Translations under genes and position numbers: made by a program | Part shown: one piece after another, positions 8,238 to 16,518 of the stretch | How the letters are laid out: each line of letters opens with the position of its first letter | Position numbering within the stretch: the first letter of the stretch is position 1 | Notes under the pieces: generated by a model | The model's input: only the letters and a program-made list of their open reading frames with translations | Told to the model about the DNA's origin: nothing | Database searches by the model: none | Assembly (NCBI GenBank): GCA_030611515.1 | Contig: JAUWPQ010000005.1 | Coordinates: 1-40,045, forward strand | DNA from: Planctomycetota bacterium | GTDB taxonomy: Bacteria > Planctomycetota > Planctomycetia > Pirellulales > Thermoguttaceae | Direction: 5' to 3' | DNA: 40,045 bases

Positions 8238-9167
8238 ATGCCCCTTTTCGCCAAACTCTCCCCGGACGTTTTCCTTCTGTCGACGGCAGCGTTGGCTATT
8301 TGGGCGTTCGTCGCGGCGTGGGCGGTGGTGTTAGCCCGGTGGCGGCAACGCCGGCCGGTGATCCCATATCAACCGCGTCGGCCCGTGCCGTGGGGGGCGC
8401 TGGACTTGTCGTTCGTGATGCTGATTTTCCTGGCCGCGCAGGCGTGCGTCCTGTTTTCCGCCGCAAAGTATCTTGGCGCTGACGTTGTGCATACCCCCGC
8501 CGTTTACGACCCCGACAAAGAAAGCACGTTGCACGCCGCCTTGCAATTGATGGCCGAAGCGGACGTTTGGGTGCTGTTGCTGTGCGGTTTTTCGGTGATT
8601 GTCGCCGCGCCGGTGGCCGAGGAGTTTCTCTTTCGGGTGGTGTTGCAAGGCTGGCTGGAATCGCTCGAAGGGCGCTACCGGCGATGGATGCCGACCTTGC
8701 GTCGATTGCTGCCAAGGGCCTTCATACCGATTGCGTTGGCTTCGTTCTTGTTCGCCATGATGCACTTCCGCGTCGATGGACCGCCGATTGACAAGCGTTT
8801 TCTGATATTCATGATGGCGGGCAACTCGGCGGCGGGGCTGCTGACGGTGGTGTTGGCCGTGCTCGTGCTGCGCTGGCGGGTGGGAGCGACCGCCGCCGAT
8901 TTCGGCTGGTCGCCAAGCACGATTCGCGGCGACGTCTGGCTAGGGCTGACGGCCTTCGCGGCCGTTGCCGTGCCGATCTATGCGATTCAGTTCGCACTAT
9001 TCTTTCTTTTGCCGAAATACGTGGCGGCCGATCCGATTGCGTTGTTCCTTCTCGCCCTCGTGTTGGGAACGCTCTTCTATCGCACGCATCGCATCGTTCC
9101 GGCGATTGTGCTTCACGCCTCGTTGAACGCGACGAGTTTCCTGCTGGCGTGGTTGGGATCGCTTTGA
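8238..9167 (+). CDS. CPBP family intramembrane glutamic endopeptidase
   Basis: The 309-residue multi-pass membrane protein has all three motifs of the CPBP (CAAX protease and bacteriocin-processing, Abi) family. These are EExxxR at E128-E129 and R133 (AEEFLFR), FxxxH at H176 (FAMMHF) and HxxxN at H293/N297 (HASLNATS). Family members cleave substrates inside the membrane, but the substrate here cannot be inferred. At least seven hydrophobic segments are visible. The neighbours (pgsA, an oxidoreductase) give no clear functional link, and the spacing of about 100 bp suggests separate transcription. Confidence 0.9.
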   Translation: MPLFAKLSPDVFLLSTAALAIWAFVAAWAVVLARWRQRRPVIPYQPRRPVPWGALDLSFVMLIFLAAQACVLFSAAKYLGADVVHTPAVYDPDKESTLHAALQLMAEADVWVLLLCGFSVIVAAPVAEEFLFRVVLQGWLESLEGRYRRWMPTLRRLLPRAFIPIALASFLFAMMHFRVDGPPIDKRFLIFMMAGNSAAGLLTVVLAVLVLRWRVGATAADFGWSPSTIRGDVWLGLTAFAAVAVPIYAIQFALFFLLPKYVAADPIALFLLALVLGTLFYRTHRIVPAIVLHASLNATSFLLAWLGSL

Positions 9168-9171
9168 GTAT

Positions 9172-9282
9172 CGCTAAACTGGCCGCTGAAGCGGCCAGCC
9201 CTCCGTTGAAGTGGCTTGGCCCTCGGCGGCCGGCCCGCGCTAAACTGGCCGCTGAAGCGGCCAGCCCTAAGCGGCCAGCCCT
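9172..9282. repeat. 31-bp exact direct repeats with palindromic core
   Basis: Two identical 31-bp copies lie at 9172-9202 and 9238-9268, each CGCTAAACT followed by a GGCCGCTGAAGCGGCC palindrome and AGCCCT. A third partial copy (AAGCGGCCAGCCCT) abuts at 9269-9282. The unit period is 66 bp. No coding potential is seen. The last part overlaps a possible -35 element of the downstream oxidoreductase gene. Confidence 0.85.
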
Positions 9283-9309
9283 TGGCGGCTGGCTCTCCGC
9301 CTTTATAAT
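9282..9309 (+). promoter_or_regulatory. Predicted sigma-70-type promoter of the oxidoreductase gene
   Basis: A perfect -10 hexamer TATAAT at 9304-9309 is preceded by TTGGCG (4 of 6 consensus) at 9282-9287 with a 16-bp spacer. This would start transcription about 35-40 nt upstream of the ATG at 9355. The -35 hexamer starts at the last base of the repeat array, so the repeat may have supplied part of the promoter. Sequence prediction only. Confidence 0.45.
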
Positions 9310-9354
9310 AGCGGCTTCCATCGTGACAGCATCCAATTCAGAGGAGTACTTTCC

Positions 9355-10449
9355 ATGCCCATCGGTTTCGGAATTATCGGTTGCGGAATGATCGCACGGT
9401 TTCACGCTCGGGCAATCGGTGACGTTCGCGGGGCCAAGCTCGCGGCCTGCTACGACACGGTTCCCGCGGCCGCCGACAAATTGGCCGAGGAGACCGGCTG
9501 CACGGCCTATCACGACCTGAAAGCGATGCTGGCCGATCCGGCGGTCGACGTGGTCACCATCGGCACGCCCAGCGGGGCGCATCTCGAGCCGGCCGTGGCC
9601 GCCGCGCGGGCGGGAAAGCACGTCATCGTCGAGAAACCCCTGGAAATCTCCCTCCGACGCTGCGATCGGATCATCGACGAGTGCCGCAAGGCGGGCGTGG
9701 TGCTCTCAACCATCTTCCCCTCCCGGTTCCACGATTCGAGCGTCGAGCTGCGCCGGGCAATGGACCAGGGTCGCTTCGGACGGCTTACCGTCGGCGATGC
9801 GATCGTCAAGTGGTATCGGCCGCAGAGCTACTACGACAGCGGCGCATGGCGCGGCACGTGGGAACTCGACGGCGGCGGGGCACTGATGAACCAGGCCATC
9901 CACAGCGTCGATCTGCTGCTCTGGCTGATGGGACCGGTCGTAGAGGTCCGCGCGCGGATCGGGCTTCTGGCCCACAAGCGAATCGCCGTCGAAGACGTCG
10001 CTCAGGCAACGCTCGCCTTTGAGAACGGGGCAATCGGAATGATCGAGGCCAGCACCGCCATCTATCCAGGATATCTAAAGCATATCGAAATCCACGGCAG
10101 CGAAGGATCGGCCGTAATGGAGGAGGAAGACATCGTCAAGTGGGACTTCGCCAAGAAGAAGAAACGCGACGCCGCGATCCACGCCGCCATGGCCGGGCAA
10201 AAAAGCGGAGGAGGTGGGGCCGCGGACCCGAAGGCCATCGGCCACCACGGCCACACACGCCAACTCCAGGACGTGCTGAAGGCCATCAAGAACGGCACGA
10301 AGCCGTCGGTCGACGGCCCAGAAGGACGCCGCTCGGTGGAACTGATCCTGGCCGTTTACAAGGCCGCCGAGACCGGCCGAGCCGTGAAACTACCGCTGAA
10401 AGCCGACCCGGTGCTAAAGGCCAGAAAAGTCGGCGTGGGTGGTTTATAA
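9355..10449 (+). CDS. Gfo/Idh/MocA family oxidoreductase
   Basis: The 364-residue NAD(P)-dependent sugar or cyclitol oxidoreductase starts with a Rossmann fold (FGIIGCGMIARFH, glycines 7-11). The family catalytic motif EKPLE is at 93-97 with K94. The C-terminal substrate domain includes GGGALMNQAIHSVDLLLWL, whose histidine is typical of the family active site. GAGGAG lies 8 nt before the ATG, so the start is well supported. The family is strongly expanded in planctomycetes, where it acts in sugar and polyol catabolism. The actual substrate cannot be read from sequence, and no sugar operon surrounds it. Confidence 0.92.
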   Translation: MPIGFGIIGCGMIARFHARAIGDVRGAKLAACYDTVPAAADKLAEETGCTAYHDLKAMLADPAVDVVTIGTPSGAHLEPAVAAARAGKHVIVEKPLEISLRRCDRIIDECRKAGVVLSTIFPSRFHDSSVELRRAMDQGRFGRLTVGDAIVKWYRPQSYYDSGAWRGTWELDGGGALMNQAIHSVDLLLWLMGPVVEVRARIGLLAHKRIAVEDVAQATLAFENGAIGMIEASTAIYPGYLKHIEIHGSEGSAVMEEEDIVKWDFAKKKKRDAAIHAAMAGQKSGGGGAADPKAIGHHGHTRQLQDVLKAIKNGTKPSVDGPEGRRSVELILAVYKAAETGRAVKLPLKADPVLKARKVGVGGL

Positions 10450-10540
10450 TGTAATGCCGCGACCGAAATCAAATCGGCCTTTCCCGCAATGGCCGCTTTT
10501 GCGACAATAGGCGGCGAACATTCCACGGAGGGGATCGCCC

Positions 10541-11461
10541 ATGCAACCTCGGCTTATCGTCGATTATCTCGTATATGTGGTCGTGCGGATATTGATCTGC
10601 ATCGTGCAAGCGATACGGATCGAGACGGGCGAGCGGCTTGCCCGTTCGCTGGCCTGGTTGTTCCACGACGTGCTGCGGGTGCGGGGCAAGGTGGTCGACG
10701 AGAACCTCGCTTACGCCTTCGCGGAGTTGACTCCCGCCGAGCGGGCGCGCCTGGCACGGCGAATGTGGGAGCACCTGTTTGTGCTCGTGTTGGAGGTGGC
10801 CCATACGCCGCGAAAGATTCACCAGACAAACTGGCGCGAATTCGTCAGCCTGAAGAATCAGGAGGCATTGGTTCGCGCTTTGTTGGACGATCGCCCCACC
10901 TTGATCGTTACGGCCCACCTGGGTAATTTCGAGGTCGGCGGATACGTGCTGGGTATCCTGGGTTTTCCCACCTACACAATCGCTCGAACGCTCGACAACC
11001 CCTTTCTCGACCGCTTCGTCAACCGGTTCCGCGGCGGGACCGGCCAACGGATCATCCCGAAGAACGGCGGCTACGACCAGATAGTCGAGGTCTTGTCCCG
11101 CGGCGGCACGATGACGTTTCTGGCCGATCAATACGCCGGCTCGAAGGGGTGTTGGGTGGAGTTTTTCGGGCGTCCGGCTTCGGCCCACAAGGCGATCGCC
11201 CTGCTGGCGCTGGAACACAACGCGCGGGTTTCGGTTTGTGCCTCGCGGCGGCGGGGGCGGCCGATGCGGTTCGTGTTGGACAACCACGCCATGATCGACC
11301 CCCGAGAGGCCGCCGATTCACTGAGCACGATCCCCGAACTTACGCAGTTGTACACCAGCCGGCTGGAAGAACTAATCCGCCACGCGCCCGATCAATACTG
11401 GTGGCTGCACCGGCGGTGGAAAGACCCCCGACGGCGCCGGACCAAGAAGAAGGCCGCGTAG
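10541..11461 (+). CDS. LpxL/HtrB-like lysophospholipid acyltransferase
   Basis: The 306-residue protein has an N-terminal membrane segment (VYVVVRILICIVQ) and the HxxxxE/D acyltransferase motif TAHLGNFE with H126 and E131. A second conserved block reads GGTMTFLADQYAGSKG, followed by a basic C-terminus. This is the lipid A secondary (lauroyl/myristoyl) acyltransferase family, acting at the inner membrane on lipid A precursors or other lipids. A GGAGGGG site lies about 6 nt before the ATG at 10541. Gram-negative-type outer membranes occur in Planctomycetota, so a role in LPS acylation is plausible but unproven. It begins 91 bp after the oxidoreductase gene and may be separately transcribed. Confidence 0.85.
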   Translation: MQPRLIVDYLVYVVVRILICIVQAIRIETGERLARSLAWLFHDVLRVRGKVVDENLAYAFAELTPAERARLARRMWEHLFVLVLEVAHTPRKIHQTNWREFVSLKNQEALVRALLDDRPTLIVTAHLGNFEVGGYVLGILGFPTYTIARTLDNPFLDRFVNRFRGGTGQRIIPKNGGYDQIVEVLSRGGTMTFLADQYAGSKGCWVEFFGRPASAHKAIALLALEHNARVSVCASRRRGRPMRFVLDNHAMIDPREAADSLSTIPELTQLYTSRLEELIRHAPDQYWWLHRRWKDPRRRRTKKKAA

Positions 11462-11475
11462 CAATTATCTTTCTG

Positions 11476-11498
11476 GTTCCCACGCGGAGCGTGGGAAC
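11476..11498. terminator. Bidirectional hairpin between converging genes
   Basis: The palindrome GTTCCCACG / CGTGGGAAC at 11476-11498 has a 9-bp stem and a 5-nt loop. It lies between the stop codons of the acyltransferase gene (+) and the GNAT gene (-). It lacks a clear T-run on either side. It could end both transcripts or be another palindromic repeat; I cannot tell from one copy. Confidence 0.45.
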
Positions 11499-11503
11499 GA
11501 GAA

Positions 11504-12457
11504 TTATACTTCCTTCCGCCACACTACGCCTTGCTCTACCTGACGGAAGTTGAGCTTCGAGAACGTTGCCAAGGCGGGGACGTCGGTCCCGTGTGTTTGC
11601 ACATCCACGCAAGCGATCCCTTGGCGGAGGAACCAACGGAAGGCGTCGTTCAGCAGGAACAGGGCCAAGCCGCCGCGTCGACAATCGGCATTGACGGAAA
11701 TCTCGACCAAACCGACCGCCCGCCCCAGGGTCGTCGCACCGTCGGGCACCGTGCCCCGAAACGTGGCGGTGGCGATCGCCGGGCCGCCGCCTCGCGGTTT
11801 CAGATCGAAGCGGGTCAGGTCGAACTCGCCGAAAACGCACGCTTCCCACCAGGATTGAGTGGGCGCGTCGATCGTCACTTCCACGACCGTCTGCCGGCGG
11901 ATTTTCATCTGCCGTCGATCGACGGTGGCCTCGAATTCGCTTAGCTCGCGCCGCATGACTACCGTTCGTTCGACTTCCCGGTATCCGCACGACTCGAAAG
12001 CGCGCCGCGCGACCAAATCTGAATCGAGCACGCCGGGCAGATCGCTGCCGCCGTAGAGTCCGACGTAGAACGGGTGCAGCGGCCCTACACCGCTTCCCTG
12101 CAAGGACTTTGCGCCACGGCTTTTCAGGTAGTTTTCGCAGTGTTCGAGCAACCCGCGGGCGACTTCATCTTCGTCGCAGTCGGGGCGCGTCAAGATCAGG
12201 CAAGTGACGCCCGTTTCGGTGGATATCCAACTCCGCGTTTCGTTGGGACCGAACCCCGCGTGCGCGAATCCAACCGGCCGGCCGTCGTCGTGTGCCAAGA
12301 TCAGGCCGTCGTAGTCGAAATAGAGCTTGGCGAAGACCAGTTGTTCAAGCAGATCGGGCGAGACCGGCTGCAACAGCCCCGGTTGGCCCGCGCGGCTCCG
12401 CCACAACGCGGCCAACACGGGCGGATCGACGTTGCGGAACGGACGAAACGTCAACAT
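11504..12457 (-). CDS. Protein with two GNAT N-acetyltransferase domains
   Basis: The 317-residue protein shows two GNAT-like halves. The N-terminal half (about 1-165) has RPVGFAHAGF and a later RAFESCGYREVERTVVM, the usual end strand of a GNAT domain. The C-terminal half (about 185-317) has VGLVEISVNADCRRGGLALFLL, an acetyl-CoA loop like (Q/R)xxGxG/A with R and G residues, and ends NFRQVEQGVVWRK. It should transfer an acetyl group from acetyl-CoA; the acceptor is unknown. It lies alone between converging and diverging neighbours. One half may be degenerate, since the P-loop of the first half is poorly conserved. Confidence 0.8.
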   Translation of the reverse strand: MLTFRPFRNVDPPVLAALWRSRAGQPGLLQPVSPDLLEQLVFAKLYFDYDGLILAHDDGRPVGFAHAGFGPNETRSWISTETGVTCLILTRPDCDEDEVARGLLEHCENYLKSRGAKSLQGSGVGPLHPFYVGLYGGSDLPGVLDSDLVARRAFESCGYREVERTVVMRRELSEFEATVDRRQMKIRRQTVVEVTIDAPTQSWWEACVFGEFDLTRFDLKPRGGGPAIATATFRGTVPDGATTLGRAVGLVEISVNADCRRGGLALFLLNDAFRWFLRQGIACVDVQTHGTDVPALATFSKLNFRQVEQGVVWRKEV

Positions 12458-12580
12458 GAATAATGCACGGCAGCGGGAAGTAATTTGTTGTACAAGGGCA
12501 AAGTGCCGGACATTTTACAGCAGCATATACAAAACGGATAGGCTTTGCCGGAAAACCCCACCTGTTATCCTGCCCCAACC

Positions 12581-12649
12581 TGTCATCCTGAGCGTAGCGA
12601 AGGATCTCGCCCAACTTCACGGAGATTCTTCGCTACGCTCAGAATGACA
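12581..12649. repeat. Inverted repeat, TGTCATCCTGAG family
   Basis: Arms of 27 bp at 12581-12607 and 12623-12649 match in inverted orientation at 25 of 27 positions. The left arm starts TGTCATCCTGAGCGTAGCGA. Elements of this appearance are familiar from many bacterial genomes as small dispersed inverted repeats. It lies in the divergent spacer and has no coding capacity. Confidence 0.85.
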
Positions 12650-12805
12650 GTAGGCTGTACCCCCTCCGTGGCGCTGTATTGCTGTGAACATACGGCATTT
12701 TCCGCGTTTTCGCCTCCTCGACTGCGATTGGTAAAGTGGAAATTGCTGGAAAAATTTGTCGCTTCCGTGGATAATAAGGGTTCAGCCATCCGCGGAGTTC
12801 GCGTG

Positions 12806-12826
12806 GGACAGGTTGGCAACCTGTCC
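12806..12826. repeat. Short hairpin GGACAGGTTG / CAACCTGTCC
   Basis: A perfect 10-bp stem with a single-base loop lies 45 bp upstream of the exported-protein start. It resembles in design the hairpin at 21439-21456, which also has the GTTGcAAC-like turn. It may be a REP-type repeat or part of the leader RNA. Confidence 0.6.
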
Positions 12827-12870
12827 TACAAAGGGCGAAGGGCAAATCAGTACAGCAGGTTGTTGCGACA

Positions 12871-15800
12871 ATGATCCACAAACGATCGAGAAAACGGACC
12901 CGTGAAATCGGCAAAACTCGAAACCCGGCCCGGCGCAGACTTCCTTTCCACCGAGGGCTGTTCATCGAACCGCTCGAATCCCGGCAGTTGCTTTCGGTAA
13001 CGCTTTCCTCGATCGGCGACCAATCGGTGTTCGCCGGCGCGCCGCTGAACGTCGCCCTGGACGGCGAATCGGAAAACCCGCTGAGCTACACCGTCGAGGT
13101 GAGCAACGCCAACCTGACCGCGACCGTTTCCGAGGACAACCCGAGCATTCGGATCGCCATCGACGACGACGCCAACGACATCCACGGAAACGTCACGATC
13201 CAACTGTTCGAGGATCTCGCGCCGGAGACGGTCGACCAGATCATGGCCCTGATCGACAGCGGCTACTACGACGGTTTGACTTTCCATCGGATCATCGACG
13301 ATTTTATGATCCAGGGCGGCGATCCCAACGGCGACGGGTCCGGCGGCCCGGGCTTCCAGTTCGACGACGAATTCACTTCCGAACTGCAATTCACCAGTGC
13401 CGGCCTGCTGGCGATGGCCAACAGCGGCAACGACACGAACGGCTCGCAGTTCTTTATCACCCTCGCCGAAACCCGCTGGCTCGATTTTCAGCACACGATT
13501 TTCGGAATGGTCACCGAGGGAATGGACGTCGTCGAGCAGCTTAGCGAGGTTTCCGTCGATGTGAGCCACGCCCCGCTGAGCGACGTGGTGATGACCTCGG
13601 TGACGGTCGTTAACGACGCCGAGGACGCGGTCTTGCGGCTTTCCGCGGCGGACGGCGCCACCGGAACGGCCGACGTCACCGTTACCGTCACCGACACGGT
13701 TACGAGCGAAACGACCACCGAAACGTTCCAGGTTACGGTCGCCGCGGACACGACGAACAACTTGCCGTATCTGGAACAGATCGCTCCGATCGTCACCGGC
13801 GTGAACACCCCGGTCACCGTCACCATACCCGCCACGGACGTGGAGGGTGACGAAATTACCTACTCGGCGTCGGTTTCTCCCGTCGCCGCCAATCTTACCG
13901 TCTCGATCGACGAAAACACCGGTGAATTGACCGTCACTCCGTCGAACGGCGCTTACGGCGTATTCAGCATTCTCGTGGGCGCGAGACAATCGACCAGCGG
14001 CAACTGGGATACGCAGTACGTGCCCGTCTACGTCAATCCCGCTCCGCCGACCGGCGTTTCCTTGGTCTCCACGTCCGACACGGGCGAGAGCGATTCGGAC
14101 GCCGTCACGAATCTGAACAACTCGGCGGGCCAAACCCTGGAGTTCGAGATCGAAGGCGTTGCCTTGGGTACGCTGGTCGAGTTGTTCGCCGACGGCGAGC
14201 TGATCGGCCAGACCACCGCCGTGGCGACCACCTTGACCATCGTCACCGACGGCACTACCACCTTGGCCGACGGTACGCACGAGTTCACGGTCAAACAGAC
14301 CCTATTGGACGAGGCGGTCGACGTCGGCAATCTGGAAACGACCGTCGATCTGGAAAGCGGCTTCTCCACGCCTCTGACCGTTACGATCGACACCGCTGGG
14401 CCGGTCATCACTTCCAATCCGGTGACGACCGCCCATGAAGAACAAACGTACATCTATCAAGTTTCGGCCGAGGACGACGGCGACGTTCAGTTCAGCCTGA
14501 GCGACGCTCCCACGGGAATGACCATCGATTCCGACACGGGGACGATTGCCTGGTCTCCGGTTGCAGCAGGAACCGTCGCACCAGTGACGGTTCGGGCCAC
14601 CGATACGGCGGGAAATGTCGCCTCGCAGTCCTTCAACATCGAGGTCACGGCGGCCACCGGAAGCATCTCCGGTTTCGTCTACGTCGACGCCGACAACGAC
14701 GGCCTGCGCGTCACGCCCGGCGGACAATCACACCTGGCAATGCAAGGCGTCGTCGTGCGGCTGCTGGCGGCGGATGGGGAAGGAAACTGGACGCAAGCGG
14801 CAAGCGTATCGTCCGGGGCCGACGGATCGTACAGCTTCGACAACCTGACCCCCGGAACCTACCGGGTGCAAGAGGTCCAGCCGGCCGGATACCTCGACGG
14901 CAAGGATACCCTGGGAACAATCGGCGGCACAATCCGCGGCGCAGTCGCGCAAGACCAATTCGAGATTCAACTGGGAGCGAGTGAAAACGGCGTCGAATAC
15001 AACTTCGGCGAGCGAGGGCTGTTGCCCGGCTCTATCTCCTTGCGGCTTTGCCTGGCGTCCGCTCCGGCGATGCCCCGGAACGTCACGCCCGTCGATACGG
15101 ATCAGACTCCTCCGGCTGGATATTCGATTTCGGCCGACGACGGTCTGATCGCCGCCGCCGAGGCCGCGACTACCGGATTTACATTCAGCAGCGCCGAAGT
15201 GGGCGCGACCTACAACTACACGGTTGTCAGCAGCGGCGGAGCCGGCACGACGAGCGGAACCGGCACGATTGTCTCCGCAACGCAACAAGTTGCGAACATC
15301 GACGTTTCCGCTCTTCCCGACGGCGTGCTGACCTTCAGCGTGACTTTGACCGACGCGATGGGCAACACGGGCTTTGCCGCAACGGCCGCCGCCACGCTTG
15401 ACCAGACGGCCCCGGCCGGTTATTCGGTCGGCCTGAGCGATGACACGCTCGATGAAACCGAAGCCCCAAACACTTTCTTCCAAATCAGCGGCGGGGAAGT
15501 AGGCGCGACTTTCAGCTATACAATCACCAGCGACGGCGGGGCCGGATCGGTCGCCGGCAGCGGAACAATCACGTCCACGGCGCAAGTGATCTCCGGCATC
15601 GACGTCTCGGGGCTGCCCGACGGCACGTTGACTTTCAGCGCGACCTTGACCGACGCGGCGGGCAACGCGGGCGCGGCCGCAACGGACGCCACCACGCTCG
15701 ACCAGGACGCACCGGTCGGCTATTCCATTACGGCCGACGACGACCGGATCGGGGCCGCCGAGGCCGCCACTACCAGCTTTACCTTCGCCGGCGCCGAGCC

Positions 15801-16317
15801 GGGCACAACCTACAACTACACCGTCACCAGCGCCGGCGGAGATGGAGAAGTTACCGGATTCGGGACGATTACTTCGGCCGACCAACAAATCATGGGCGTC
15901 GACGTCTCGAATCTGCCCGACGGAATCCTGACCTTCAGCGTCACGCTGACCGACGCCGGCAACAAGACCGGCGCCGCCGTGACGGCCACCGCCGTGTTGG
16001 ACAAGACGGCCCCGGCCGGTTACACCATCGCGCCCTACGACGATGCGATCGACGCGGACACGGCGACGGACACCGGATTCTGGATCATTGACGCCGAGCC
16101 GTTCACGGGCTACTCCTTCATCATCACCAGCGACGGCGGCGAGGGATCGGTGACCGGATATGGAACGACCACCCTGAGCGATTATCCCGTGAATGACATC
16201 GACGTATCTTCATTGCCCGACGGGTTGTTGACCATCAGCGTCACGCTTACGGACGCGGCAGGCAACGTGGGCGGCGCCGCCACGGCCACCGCCACACTGG
16301 ACCAAAGCGGCAGTTGA
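12871..16317 (+). CDS. Exported cyclophilin / cadherin-like repeat protein
   Basis: The 1148-residue protein has a basic N-terminus (RKRTREIGKTRNPARRR) then IEPLESRQLLS (32-42), the planctomycete extracellular N-terminal signature. A cyclophilin-type peptidyl-prolyl isomerase domain (about 93-245) contains LTFHRIIDDFMIQGGDP with catalytic R140, then NGSQFFIT and LDFQHTIFG. Ig/cadherin-like segments follow to about 590, including a putative-Ig motif around SDAPTGMTIDSDTGTIAW. An SdrD B-like domain (about 597-717) has GFVYVDADNDG and DGSYSFDNLTPGTYRV. Four tandem repeats of about 100 residues (about 742-1140) each begin with an LDQTAPAGYS-like segment. It probably acts at or beyond the outer membrane. 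The C-terminus stops just inside a fifth repeat (TLDQSGS), right where a repeat element begins, so it may be truncated. Confidence 0.82.
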   Translation: MIHKRSRKRTREIGKTRNPARRRLPFHRGLFIEPLESRQLLSVTLSSIGDQSVFAGAPLNVALDGESENPLSYTVEVSNANLTATVSEDNPSIRIAIDDDANDIHGNVTIQLFEDLAPETVDQIMALIDSGYYDGLTFHRIIDDFMIQGGDPNGDGSGGPGFQFDDEFTSELQFTSAGLLAMANSGNDTNGSQFFITLAETRWLDFQHTIFGMVTEGMDVVEQLSEVSVDVSHAPLSDVVMTSVTVVNDAEDAVLRLSAADGATGTADVTVTVTDTVTSETTTETFQVTVAADTTNNLPYLEQIAPIVTGVNTPVTVTIPATDVEGDEITYSASVSPVAANLTVSIDENTGELTVTPSNGAYGVFSILVGARQSTSGNWDTQYVPVYVNPAPPTGVSLVSTSDTGESDSDAVTNLNNSAGQTLEFEIEGVALGTLVELFADGELIGQTTAVATTLTIVTDGTTTLADGTHEFTVKQTLLDEAVDVGNLETTVDLESGFSTPLTVTIDTAGPVITSNPVTTAHEEQTYIYQVSAEDDGDVQFSLSDAPTGMTIDSDTGTIAWSPVAAGTVAPVTVRATDTAGNVASQSFNIEVTAATGSISGFVYVDADNDGLRVTPGGQSHLAMQGVVVRLLAADGEGNWTQAASVSSGADGSYSFDNLTPGTYRVQEVQPAGYLDGKDTLGTIGGTIRGAVAQDQFEIQLGASENGVEYNFGERGLLPGSISLRLCLASAPAMPRNVTPVDTDQTPPAGYSISADDGLIAAAEAATTGFTFSSAEVGATYNYTVVSSGGAGTTSGTGTIVSATQQVANIDVSALPDGVLTFSVTLTDAMGNTGFAATAAATLDQTAPAGYSVGLSDDTLDETEAPNTFFQISGGEVGATFSYTITSDGGAGSVAGSGTITSTAQVISGIDVSGLPDGTLTFSATLTDAAGNAGAAATDATTLDQDAPVGYSITADDDRIGAAEAATTSFTFAGAEPGTTYNYTVTSAGGDGEVTGFGTITSADQQIMGVDVSNLPDGILTFSVTLTDAGNKTGAAVTATAVLDKTAPAGYTIAPYDDAIDADTATDTGFWIIDAEPFTGYSFIITSDGGEGSVTGYGTTTLSDYPVNDIDVSSLPDGLLTISVTLTDAAGNVGGAATATATLDQSGS
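15097..16310 (+). repeat. Four in-gene tandem repeats of about 300 bp
   Basis: Units begin near 15097, 15400, 15700 and 16000. Each encodes about 100 residues with the skeleton DQTAPAGYS, then SGGAG or DGGEGS, then DVSxLPDGxLTFSVTLTDAxGN, then TATLDQ. The start of a fifth unit is cut off by the stop codon at 16315-16317. The repeats are diverged at nucleotide level, so they are not a recent duplication. Confidence 0.8.
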
Positions 16318-16518
16318 CGTCCTTGTAGCACAGCCGCCCTAGTGGTCCACCAAGTGGAAACTGATAGGTTGGCTCGTTGGGTGCCACTGGCTTTGCCAGT
16401 GTTGCATCGAAGCAAGCACTGGCAGAGCCAGTGGCACCCAACCTGTCAAACCCAGCTTGGTGGACCACTAGGCTGTGCCGAGCGAATTCACAGCCGAGGG
16501 CGGCTGTGCCACATTTTC
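16318..16518. repeat. Three nested repeat elements filling a convergent spacer
   Basis: The outer element (arms near 16326-16340 and 16470-16517) is the CACAGCCGCCCTCGGCTGTG family seen intact at 36928-37006. It is interrupted by a middle element (16340-16470) with 15-bp perfect terminal inverted repeats TAGTGGTCCACCAAG / CTTGGTGGACCACTA. Inside that lies an inner paired-hairpin element (16377-16441) of the TTGGGTGCCACTGG family. Removing the middle element plus one TA restores the outer arm with one mismatch in 18. The whole spacer, from 4 bp after one stop codon to 1 bp before the other, is repeat. Confidence 0.88.

Larger units (their letters stand above)
12458..12870. other. Divergent spacer with two repeats, no gene
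   Basis: This 413-bp spacer separates the divergently transcribed GNAT and exported-protein genes. It holds an inverted repeat (12581-12649) and a small hairpin (12806-12826). A GATAAT at 12770-12775 could be a -10 element for the right-hand gene, but no good -35 is spaced correctly. I see no open frame with credible start and composition. Confidence 0.6.

Noticed and set aside
12847-14280. Minus-strand frame of 477 codons opposite the cyclophilin-repeat gene
   Set aside because: A shadow frame rich in Asp, Arg and Gly; the plus strand holds clear cyclophilin motifs.
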